A stretch of 64,000 nt of DNA from Bog-473 sp963730785 (GTDB lineage: Bacteria; Actinomycetota; Acidimicrobiia; Acidimicrobiales; RAAP-2), in assembly GCA_963730785.1 (NCBI GenBank), contig CAVSTF010000016.1, positions 186,001-250,000 of the forward strand, written 5' to 3'. Of the stretch, positions 44,573 to 53,094 are shown in pieces. Position numbers and translations under genes: made by a program. The first letter of the stretch is position 1, and each line of letters starts with the position of its first letter. The notes beneath the pieces were generated by a model, which was not told the origin of the DNA, did not search any database, and was given only the letters and a program-made list of their open reading frames with translations.

Positions 44573-44586
44573 ACGGTCGTCGCAGG

Positions 44587-44592
44587 TACGCT
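44587..44592 (+). promoter_or_regulatory. Candidate -10 box (TACGCT), leaderless promoter
   Basis: TACGCT ends 9 nt before the GTG at 44602, with no ribosome binding site. It is back to back with the - strand box at 44567. Confidence 0.4.
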
Positions 44593-44601
44593 CGGCTCCC
44601 C

Positions 44602-45195
44602 GTGTTGGACCACCTCCTCGTCGATGTCATTACCGCCATCCGCGCCGCTTTCGATCGTGCGCTGCTGCAGCGCCAGGCCGTAGAGGAACGATTTCAGGTC
44701 GACGTGTTCCTGGGCGACGTGTCCTGGGAGACCTCCTACAGCCTCCCCGGCGAGGAGCAGCCGCCCCGGGTCAGGGCTGACGTGTCGGTCGACTGGCCCA
44801 CCTGGAGCCAGACGTCGTATCGGAGCTGGTCCATCGGGGAGTCGCCGGACGAACTGCCTGAAGTGATCATTGAGGTGGCCCTGCGGATTCAGCGCCTGTC
44901 CGAGGCGCCGGACCCACATGTGGTCATCCGTGCCCTGCCCGAGAACGCGATGCTCGGACCCGAGCCCCTGGTCCGCACCGCGACGACATTTGAACAGGTG
45001 CATTCCGGGCCTCAAATCCGCTGGGCCGTCGAGGCCACCTACGAAGGCTCACTCCGCTTCACCGAGGCGCAGATGGAGAAGCCGAGCGAGATCGAGCCGG
45101 TGATCGGTCAACTGACCAGGTGGATCTCCTCCACCCTGATCGCCTTGGCCGACCTGCCATTCACCTTCCTGCCCCCCGACGAGGACGACCAGTAA
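44602..45195 (+). CDS. Conserved-looking hypothetical protein
   Basis: A 197-residue soluble protein that I do not recognise. It opens with a helix (ITAIRAAFDRALLQRQAVEE), then an acidic, Trp-containing stretch (FLGDVSWETSYSLPGEEQPP, VDWPTWSQTSYRSW), a helix PEVIIEVALRIQRLSE and a last helix before an acidic tail (DEDDQ). The GTG at 44602 is chosen because upstream codons are antisense to the GDPD gene and a TACGCT box stands 9 nt before it. No catalytic motif is visible. Confidence 0.65.
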   Translation: MLDHLLVDVITAIRAAFDRALLQRQAVEERFQVDVFLGDVSWETSYSLPGEEQPPRVRADVSVDWPTWSQTSYRSWSIGESPDELPEVIIEVALRIQRLSEAPDPHVVIRALPENAMLGPEPLVRTATTFEQVHSGPQIRWAVEATYEGSLRFTEAQMEKPSEIEPVIGQLTRWISSTLIALADLPFTFLPPDEDDQ

Positions 45196-45258
45196 CAATC
45201 TGGCGGTTCAGCCGACTGGTATCGGACCCCTCGCAGCCACTAGGGATTGAGGCTCGGA

Positions 45259-46046
45259 ATGCGCCGTCCCTTCCCCGCTCCCTTCCGCCTCCCTACGGTC
45301 CAGCCTGAAGACCGGCACACTCGCCCTGTGCCTGGCCGCCGGACTGGTGTTGGCCGCCTGCGGTGGCAGTTCCGCCCCGCCAGCTCCCTCGGCCAACGAA
45401 GGTCTGGTCCTGAACGTCGCCCACCCCGAGTCACATCGAGCTGGAGAATCAGTACGGCCAGGCCGTGACCTTGGCCGGGCTCAAGGGCAAGGTGGTGGTC
45501 CTGTCCCCGTTCCTCTCCCTCTGCCAGGACGAGTGCCCGTTGGTGACCGCGGCCTTCATCGGCCTGCAGCGAGACATCAAAGCCGCCGGGCTCGGCTCCA
45601 AGGTGGTCTTCGTGGAGGCCACCGTGGACCCCGGACGAGACACCGTGGCCCGCTTAGCCGCCTATCAAAAGGAATTCGGCGCCGACTGGGATCTCTGGAC
45701 CGGCACGCCGGCCAACCTGGCCGCCTTCTGGAAGGCCTTCGGAGTGAGCTACCAAGTGGTGCCCGAGGAGAGTCCACCCCACGACGACTGGCTGACCGGC
45801 AAACCGCTCACCTATGACGTCGACCACACCGACGGGTATCTCCTGATCAACGCCAAGGGCAACGAACGCTTCATCGATACCAATGCGCCGAACCTCCACG
45901 GCAAGCTCAACCAGAAACTGACCTCGCTCCTCAACGCCGGCGGCGTGAAAGGTCTGCACAATCCCAACGCACTCGACTGGACGGTCAATCAGGCCTTGGC
46001 TGCCATCAGTTGGGTGATTGGCACCAACATCCCGGCCGCTAGCTAG
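45259..46046 (+). CDS. SCO1/SenC family lipoprotein (frame-disrupted)
   Basis: A thioredoxin-fold copper chaperone-like protein. An N-terminal lipoprotein signal ends in the lipobox LVLAAC. The domain carries the copper-binding CQDEC (CxxxC) at LSLCQDECPLVTAAF and the third ligand His in DVDHTDGYLLINAKG. SCO proteins help assemble the CuA site of cytochrome oxidase or act as thiol reductases. Two extra bases, near 45304 and 45430, break it; removing them gives 261 codons plus stop. The start at 45259 is tentative. The COG4315-type lipoprotein follows with a 2-bp gap. Confidence 0.85.
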
Positions 46047-46048
46047 TC

Positions 46049-46555
46049 GTGCCGCCAACGTTCCGGCACTCGAGCCTGGTTGTCGCCGCTGCGCTGGCCG
46101 CTTCGGCCTTCGCCCTGTCCGCCTGCAACAGCGGACCGGTCACCCAGCTCACTTCGCCGCCCACCACGGACACGACGTTGACGCTGACCATTCAGCACAC
46201 TCCCGATGGCGAAATTCTGGCCACGGGCGGCGGGGCGACGCTCTATGACTTCGTGCCGGATACCCCGACCCACAGCGCCTGCCTCAACGATGGCTGCGTC
46301 TTTCAGTGGCCCCCGCTGATCAAGGACGGCCCCATCAGTCTCGGCCCAGGAGTCGACCCATCACTGGTGGGCACGCTCAAGCGACCGGATGGTTCCACCC
46401 AGATCAGCTACGGCAACCATCCCCTGTACACCTACAACCTCGACGTGAGTCCAGGCATGGTGACTGGTCAGGCCATCGACCAGGACGGCGGCCCCTGGTA
46501 TGTGCTGACGCCCAAGGGCAAGCAGATCGTCACCCCGTTCACCATCAATAAGTAG
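46049..46555 (+). CDS. COG4315-type secreted lipoprotein
   Basis: A 168-residue lipoprotein with lipobox ALSAC near residue 26. It has one copy of the secreted repeat of the COG4315 family: GGGATLYDFVPDTPTHSACL, GCVFQWPPLIKDGP, GSTQISYGNHPLYTYNLD and GPWYVLTPKGKQI. Function is unknown, but the family often accompanies redox or copper proteins, and here it is coupled to the SCO1 gene. The GTG at 46049 directly follows the SCO1 stop. Confidence 0.85.
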   Translation: MPPTFRHSSLVVAAALAASAFALSACNSGPVTQLTSPPTTDTTLTLTIQHTPDGEILATGGGATLYDFVPDTPTHSACLNDGCVFQWPPLIKDGPISLGPGVDPSLVGTLKRPDGSTQISYGNHPLYTYNLDVSPGMVTGQAIDQDGGPWYVLTPKGKQIVTPFTINK

Positions 46556-46565
46556 TCGAAGGCGT

Positions 46566-48146
46566 TCAGCCGGTGCAGGCCTGGGGAGAGGTCTCGATGA
46601 CCGGCTGTGCACTCAGATACAGAGTGGCCACGCTGGATTCCGCCGATCCGGACGAGTTGCTGAAGAACGCTCGGTATTCGGTCGTCTGGTAGACGCCAGG
46701 AACTGCCGTGACGGAGAGTGTGTCCGTGGTGGCATCGGCGATGTTGAACCAGGTGTTCCCTCCATCGGTCGAGCTCTGCCATTGAATGGTTGGCGTCGGC
46801 GTGCCGGTGGCGCTCGAGGTGAACGTGGTCGTTCCACCGTTTGGCAGGTACTGGTTCGACGGCTCAGTCACCACACCGGGCGCGTTGCCGACGGTCAATA
46901 TTGCCGGCAGCGTGGTCGTGGATCCATTGGGATTGCTGAACACCGCTTGGTAGAAACCACCGCTCTCGTCGGTCACCACCGGGAAGGTAAGGGTGGTGTT
47001 GTTTGCGTTCGCGATGTTGGTGAAGCTCGCACCTTCATTGACCGAGACCTGCCATTGCACCGTTGCCGCCGGGGTGCTCGAGGCAAGCGCAGTGAACGAT
47101 GCGGTACCGCCGACCGGGACGTCTTCACTGACCGGTTGCTGAGAGATGACGGGCGGCTTGCCGGTGCAGGTGATGACTGGTGGCGGTGTGGTCGTGGTGG
47201 TTGTCGGCGGCGGAACTGCTCCTCCCGTGTAGGGCAGGTAGGTGGCGGCCGCGATGACCGGTGACTTCGTCAACGTGGCACCGCCGTTGATCCGCTCGGC
47301 GTAGGGCGTGGCATCGCCGAAGGAGGCGACGTTCAGTTCCCCGTTGGGCGCGAAGTTGGTGGCCAACCAGTAGCCAGCGTTATCGGGAGTCGGGGTCAAA
47401 GCGCCCCAGCCGTAAACGCCCAGGTTGGTGCCAGCGCCATAGAACTGCGCATCACCGAAGCCGAAGACGCCACCGTCGCCGGCGACCAGGCGGTAACCCA
47501 GTCCGTCAGCCGTACCTTGAATGAAGCGAACGGATGCCGCCAGCTGAGTCCCAGACATGGAACCGAAGTACCTGGCGTTGAAGGCGAATACGCCGCCATC
47601 GGAGGCAGTCAACCAGTAGCCGCCGGTGGCCGCATCAACCGAAATGCCGACGATCGGGGCATTCAGCTGCGTGCCGCCCATCGACCCGTAGAAGTGGGCG
47701 TCACCGAAAGAAAAGACGCCGCCATCGGAGGCCACCAGCCAGTAGCCGCCCCCGTCCGGCGTCGGGGCAATCCCGACGATTGGTGCGTTCAGACGGGTGT
47801 TGCCCAGTGACCCGTAGTAGTTGGCGTTGCCGAAAGTGAACACGCCACCATCGGCACCGACCAGCCAGTAACCACCGCCGTAGGGGGTGGTGGCGATGCC
47901 GGCGATGGGGGCTTTGAGATGCTTGCCGGCCAGCGAGCCGTAGTAGGGAGCCAGGCCGCAAGCCGCAGTGGCCGGGGACTCAACGTTGACCGAACCATCC
48001 TGGTGAGCGATGAGCAATTGAGCTGCACTCGGGCAACCAGAAGCCGCTCCAGCGCCCGATGGAGAACCGACGAGTTGCGCATCGATGAGCAGTCCACCGG
48101 CGACACACGCCACGGCCGCAGCACCTCTGAAAATACGGGCAAGCAT
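46566..48146 (-). CDS. Secreted protein with beta-propeller-like repeats and two Ig-like domains
   Basis: A 526-residue exported protein. The signal peptide is IFRGAAAVACVAGGLLIDAQ. Residues 60-260 hold about five repeats of the type GGGYWLVASDGGVFSFGDA followed by FYGSMGG, common in secreted acidimicrobial proteins and probably forming a propeller. A Thr-rich linker (TTTTTTPPP) leads to two Ig-like domains (PVGGTASFTALASSTPAATV and PNGGTTTFTSSATGTPTPTI). No catalytic domain is attached. Likely a surface or adhesive protein. The ATG at 48146 is preferred because AGGAAGG lies upstream and the signal peptide begins there. Confidence 0.82.
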   Translation of the reverse strand: MLARIFRGAAAVACVAGGLLIDAQLVGSPSGAGAASGCPSAAQLLIAHQDGSVNVESPATAACGLAPYYGSLAGKHLKAPIAGIATTPYGGGYWLVGADGGVFTFGNANYYGSLGNTRLNAPIVGIAPTPDGGGYWLVASDGGVFSFGDAHFYGSMGGTQLNAPIVGISVDAATGGYWLTASDGGVFAFNARYFGSMSGTQLAASVRFIQGTADGLGYRLVAGDGGVFGFGDAQFYGAGTNLGVYGWGALTPTPDNAGYWLATNFAPNGELNVASFGDATPYAERINGGATLTKSPVIAAATYLPYTGGAVPPPTTTTTTPPPVITCTGKPPVISQQPVSEDVPVGGTASFTALASSTPAATVQWQVSVNEGASFTNIANANNTTLTFPVVTDESGGFYQAVFSNPNGSTTTLPAILTVGNAPGVVTEPSNQYLPNGGTTTFTSSATGTPTPTIQWQSSTDGGNTWFNIADATTDTLSVTAVPGVYQTTEYRAFFSNSSGSAESSVATLYLSAQPVIETSPQACTG

Positions 48147-48278
48147 CAAGGACCCACCTTCCTCGATTCGGTCGGGCTGTTCCGCCGATCGCTGAAAAAC
48201 ATATCCCAAATGCCGGCGTAGACCCTGCTGCACAGCAGTTGCAGGCATGAATCGGGCGTTGCCACGATCCCGGCCGTT

Positions 48279-49364
48279 TCAGTTATTGAAGCGGAACTCC
48301 ACCACGTCGCCGTCTTGCATCACGTAGTCCTTACCCTCCATGCGGGCCCGACCGGCCGCTCGAGCGGCGACCACGGTCTTGACCTCCATCAGGTCCTCGA
48401 AACCGACGATCTCAGCCTTAATGAAGCCCTTTTCGAAATCGGTGTGAATGACGCCAGCCGCCTTGGGCGCCGTATCGCCAATGTGGATTGTCCAGGCCCG
48501 AGCTTCCTTCGGACCGGCCGTGAGAAACGTCTGCAATCCGAGGGTGGTGAAGCCCACCTTCACCAGTTTTTCCAGACCTGATTCGGTCTGCCCGTAGCTC
48601 TCCAGCAGCTCCTTGGCATCGTCCGGCGGCAACGTTGCCACCTCCGCCTCGATCTGGGCGCACAGGACCACGGACTGCGCCGGCGCGGCGATGGCGGTCA
48701 GTCGCTCGGCCAGTTCGGTATCGCTCATAGCCGCTTCGTCCACGTTGAAGACGTAAATGAAGGGCTTGGCGGTCAGAAGGTGCAGCTCATAGAGCAGTTC
48801 AGTGTCCACTTCCCCCTTGGCGGCCGCTTCGAAAATGGTCCGGCCTTCATTGAGGATCCTTTCGGCCACGGCCATGGCATCGGCGCTGGCCTTGAGCTCG
48901 GGACGGCCCTTGGCTTCCCGGACCAGTTTGGGGAGGCGGTTTTCCACGGTCTGGAGGTCGGCCAGAATCAGCTCGGTATTCACTGTGCCGATGTCGCTCT
49001 CGGGATCGACACGCCCGTCCACATGGATGACATCGTCATCGTGGAAGACCCGGACAACCTGGCAGATGGCGTCGCTCTCCCGGATGGCGGCCAGGAACTT
49101 GTTCCCCAACCCTTCGCCTTGCGAGGCACCCTTCACGATGCCGGCGATGTCGACGAAGGTCACATTGGCCGGCACAATGGGTGCGTTGTCATACAAAGCC
49201 GCCAACTTGGCCAATCGATCATCGGGCACCGCGACGACGCCGACGTTCGGATCGATGGTGGCGAATGGGTAGTTGGCGGCCAGGACCTCGTTGTTCGTCA
49301 GTGCATTGAACAGGGTCGACTTGCCCACGTTCGGGAGGCCGACGATGCCGATGGAGAGCGACAT
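48279..49364 (-). CDS. ychF: Redox-regulated ATPase/GTPase YchF
   Basis: A 361-residue Obg-like P-loop protein. It has the G1 motif GIVGLPNVGKSTLFNALTNN, the conserved PDDRLAKLAALYDN, G3 DIAGIVKGASQGEGLGNKFL, a central helical hairpin and a C-terminal TGS domain (HIGDTAPKAAGVIHTDFEKG). YchF prefers ATP and binds ribosomes. Length is standard. The pfkB gene ends 6 bp upstream on the same strand, hence one operon... the kinase first, then ychF is not implied; ychF precedes pfkB in transcription order only if read from 50431 downward, so pfkB is the first gene. Confidence 0.96.
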   Translation of the reverse strand: MSLSIGIVGLPNVGKSTLFNALTNNEVLAANYPFATIDPNVGVVAVPDDRLAKLAALYDNAPIVPANVTFVDIAGIVKGASQGEGLGNKFLAAIRESDAICQVVRVFHDDDVIHVDGRVDPESDIGTVNTELILADLQTVENRLPKLVREAKGRPELKASADAMAVAERILNEGRTIFEAAAKGEVDTELLYELHLLTAKPFIYVFNVDEAAMSDTELAERLTAIAAPAQSVVLCAQIEAEVATLPPDDAKELLESYGQTESGLEKLVKVGFTTLGLQTFLTAGPKEARAWTIHIGDTAPKAAGVIHTDFEKGFIKAEIVGFEDLMEVKTVVAARAAGRARMEGKDYVMQDGDVVEFRFNN

Positions 49365-49370
49365 GTGACT

Positions 49371-50431
49371 TCAGTCGCCTGACGGCAGCAGCCCGGCCGC
49401 GGTCGCCAACTCGCGCAGGTCGGCTTCGGGGCGGGCGCCCACATGGGAAATCACTTCGGCGGCACAGAGGCCGGCCAGCCCGGTGCTCTCCACCGGATCC
49501 ATGCCGTGGGTGAGGCCGTAAAGGAAACCGGCCGCGAAGAGATCACCGGCTCCGGTGGTGTCGACCACCTTGGCGACTGGTGCGGCGGCGACTTCCTCGG
49601 GTCCGTGCGCGGTCAGCACGACCGCACCCTGGGCACCCCGGGTCATGACCACCAGCAGACCAGTTTCTTCGGCCGCCTCAATGGCGTCCTGGTAACTAGC
49701 GGCGCCAAACAGCATGGTGATCTCTTCCTCGTTGCCGAGGAGAATGTCGATGTCGTCAATCAACAGGTCGAGGAACTCGCGTTGGTGACGGCCGACGCAG
49801 AACGGGTCGGAAAGTGAAAGGGCCACGGAGCCGTTCGCCCCATGAGAGACCTCGGCGGCGTGCCGCATCGCCTCTTTGGCCGCCGGGACATCCCACAGGT
49901 ACCCCTCAAGCAGCACGATTGACGGCGCGCTCAATGAGGGCAGTCGACACACCAGCCGGGGTGAGCGTCGACGCGGCACCGAGATAGGTGCCCATCGTGC
50001 GATCGGCGTCATCAGTGACCAGCACCACGCATCGACCGGTTCCCAGCGTCTCGCCATCGGCCGACTGAGGATCAGCGCAGGCTCGAATTCCACGCCGGCG
50101 GCACGCAGATGCTCCGTGTAGGCGCGACCCTCCGCATCGTCGGCCACGGCGCCGATGTAGCCGACCGATCCTCCCAACACCGCAACACCCACTGCGGTGT
50201 TGGCCGCCGAACCGCCCGAGACACCAAGCGTGGGCCGGTCATGGTGGCCTGAACCGCCGTTGCCTTGGCCAGGTCGATCAGCGTCATTGAGCCCTTTTCG
50301 AGCTCCAGTCGTTCCAGGTCGTCCACCGTGACGGTGTCGATCACGTCAAGAAGTGGATTGCCGATAGCGACCAGGTCGAGATCGTCCCCGGAGGACCTTC
50401 TTCGCGGTCGTTTGCGCTGAATCGTTGGCAT
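49371..50431 (-). CDS. PfkB family sugar/nucleoside kinase (frame-disrupted)
   Basis: A ribokinase-fold kinase, adenosine-kinase-like. Pieces in order: DLDLVAIGNPLLDVIDTVTV, then in another frame VSGGSAANTAVGVAVLGGSV, a third-frame piece around GTYLGAASTLTPAGVSTALI, then IVLLEGYLWDVPAAKEAM, DILLGNEEEITMLFG and the catalytic DTTGAGDLFAAGFLYGL. Breaks are near 50240, 50050 and 49912. The last is repaired by removing one base; the first two need a net -1 or +2 change. Corrected length is about 353 codons. It lies 6 bp before ychF on the - strand. The substrate cannot be fixed. Confidence 0.85.
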
Positions 50432-50465
50432 GCACGGTGCGAGAACCTACTCGGAGAGCGGCGGG

Positions 50466-50471
50466 TAGCCT
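50466..50471 (+). promoter_or_regulatory. Candidate -10 box (TAGCCT), leaderless promoter of pepN
   Basis: TAGCCT ends 8 nt before the ATG at 50480, the inferred start of aminopeptidase N. It lies in the 48-bp divergent space between the PfkB gene and pepN. Confidence 0.45.
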
Positions 50472-50479
50472 TCCGATCG

Positions 50480-53090
50480 ATGCCGTCCTCCCCTTCGCCT
50501 CACCGCCTGGCTCCGATCTGACGCCGTTCCGCCTCCCACGACCGTCGAACCGGTGACGTTACCGGATTGAGCTCGAGCCCGACTTGGGGGCGGCCACCTT
50601 CTCCGGCACGGTCGAGATCGACGTCGTGGTCCATCGAGGAGACTCGAGCAGATCGTCCTGAACGCGGCCGACCTGGCCATCAGTGACGTCGCCGTCCGCC
50701 CGGAAGGCGGGACCGCATCTGCTGCTCCGTGACCTTCGACGACGAGCTCGAGCAGGTTTCGTTCGCAGCCAACGGGACGCTCCCCCTCGGCCCCGCCATC
50801 GTGAGCTGCCGATTCACCGGCACGCTCAACGATCAGCTCCGCGGCTTCTACCGCTCGACCTTCACCGATGAAGCCGGACAGACGCACACCATTGCCACCA
50901 CGCAGCTGGAGTCGGTCGACGCCCGCCGCGCCTTCCCGTGCTGGGACGAGCCCGATCGCAAGGCGATCTTCGAAATCACCCTGATCGTCGATCGGGATCT
51001 CGAGTCGTACTCGAACTCGCCCATCGTCAGCGTGCAGCGCCAGGGCGACAAGAACCGGGTGACGTTCTCCCCCACCATGAAGATGTCCACCTACCTGGTG
51101 GCGTTCATCGTTGGCAACTTCGAGACCACCGAGACGGTCGACGTCGACGGCATTCCGCTTCGGATTGTGTTCCCGCCCGGCAAGCGCGGGTCTGGCCGAC
51201 TTCGCCTTGGCCATCGGTGCCTTCGCGATTGCGCTTCTTCTCCGAGTACTTCGACATCCCCTACCCGGGCGACAAGGTCGACCTGATCGCCATCCCCGAC
51301 TTCGCCGCCGGGGCGATGGAGAATCTGGGCTGCATTACCTTCCGCGACACCGCCCTGTTGGTCGATCCGATCGAAATCCTCCCGGGCCGAAATGGAGCGT
51401 GTGGCCGATGTGGTGGCCCACGAGCTGGCCCACATGTGGTTCGGCGACCTGGTCACCATGGGTTGGTGGGAAGGCATTTGGCTCAACGAGGCATTCGCCA
51501 CCTTCATGGAGATGCTGTGCGTCGACGCCTTCCGCCCGTCGTGGGACCGCTGGATCGGGTTTGCCGCCTCACGGGAAGCCGCCCTGACGATCGATGGCGT
51601 GCACTCCACCCGCCCGATCGAATACCCGGTTAGGTCCGCCCAAGGAAGCCGAAGGGATGTTCGACCTTCTCACCTACGAGAAGGGGGCGAGCGTGCTTCG
51701 CATGCTCGAGCAGCACATCGGTCCCGAAGTCTTCCGGGATGGCGTGCGTCGCTACCTGAAGCGACATGCCTACGCCAACACGGTGACCAACGATCTCTGG
51801 GATGCACTCGAGGAGGCCAGTGGCGATCCGGTACGCGACGTGATGGACACCTTCATTCTCCAGGGTGGCCACCCGCTGGTCACCCTGACCGGCGACACCA
51901 TCGATCAGCAGCCCTTCGCCTACGGCCCCGTTCCGGATGGGACGACATCGTCCATCGGATCCAGCTGGAATGTGCCCGTGGCCGTGCGGTCGCTCGCCGA
52001 AAGCGACAAGCCGACGAGCAAGTACGTGCTGGGAACGACCCCGCAGAAGGTGGCTGACACGACGCCAGGCCCGGCCGTCATCAATGCCGGTGGTTGGGGT
52101 GTGTTCCGAGTTGGTTACGCGTCGGCGCAGCGTTTGGCCCTGGCTGAGCGATTGCCCGAACTGACGCCACTGGAGCGAGCCAACCTGCTGGCCGACACCT
52201 GGGCCACCACCCTGGCCGGGCACTCGAGCTTGACTGAGTTCCTCGTCCTGGCGGCCAAGCTCGGCCTCGAAGACGATCCAGCCCCTTGGCAACCAGTCTT
52301 CAGCGCCCTGATGTTGATCAACCGCATCGTGGCCGAATCCGAGCGCGACGACTTCCAAGCTGCCGTGACCGCCCTGTTCGGACCGAAATACGCACAGCTG
52401 GGATTTGAGACGCAGACCGGCGAGGGTGAGCGCACTCCGACCCTGCGCTCTTTGGCCATCAATGCCATGGGTACCGTCGGAGCCGACCCCGAAGTCCGCG
52501 CCGAAGCGGCACGGCGTTTTGATGCCTCCCCAATTGCCGGCGGCGATGTGCCCATTCCGGCCGATGTGGAAGCGGCCACCTTGGTCGTGGTGACCAACCA
52601 GGTGCGACCCGGGGACTACGAGTCTCTCCTGCAGCGCTACCGCAATGCCGCCACGCCTCAAGAAGAGATACGGACGCTCAGTGCGCTGACCACCTTCCCG
52701 GACCCAGACCTGGCGCTGAATACCTTCGATCTGGGCATGACCGAAGTGAGGACCCAGAATGGCTTCCTGGTCTTCGGGGGCTTGCTGGCCAATCCGGTGG
52801 CGGGACAAGCCATTTGGCAGCGCATCACCGAATCGTGGGACCAGATGCTGGCTCGGTTACCCAAGAACTCGCACACCAGAGTCATTGAATCAATACCCGG
52901 CCTCTGTGGTGACGCCGGATTCGCAGCACGGGTCGTGGGATTCCTGGACGAACATCCAATGGCATCGGGTCCCCGCCGGGTCGCCCAATCCATCGAAAAG
53001 TTGTCCATCAATCTCGCCTTTGCCGATCGCGAGCGTGACGGGCTGACGGATGCCTTCCAGGCCGCCGTCGACGCTGCTCAGACCAGCTGA
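50480..53090 (+). CDS. pepN: Aminopeptidase N, M1 family (heavily frame-disrupted)
   Basis: Zinc aminopeptidase of about 865 residues. Key motifs are RYRIELEPDLGAATFSGTVE, LESVDARRAFPCWDEPDRKA, AGAMENLGCITFRDTALL (exopeptidase loop), the zinc site VAHELAHMWFGDLVTMGWWE with the third ligand Glu in NEAFATFMEM, and a long C-terminal helical domain (ERANLLADTWATTLAGHSSL). The first 1,170 bp carry about nine frame breaks, at least seven repaired by removing one base each (near 50594, 50635, 50645, 51190, 51233, 51395, 51632). The part after 51,640 is clean. A probable insertion-error hot spot. Confidence 0.9.
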
Positions 53091-53094
53091 GTTC

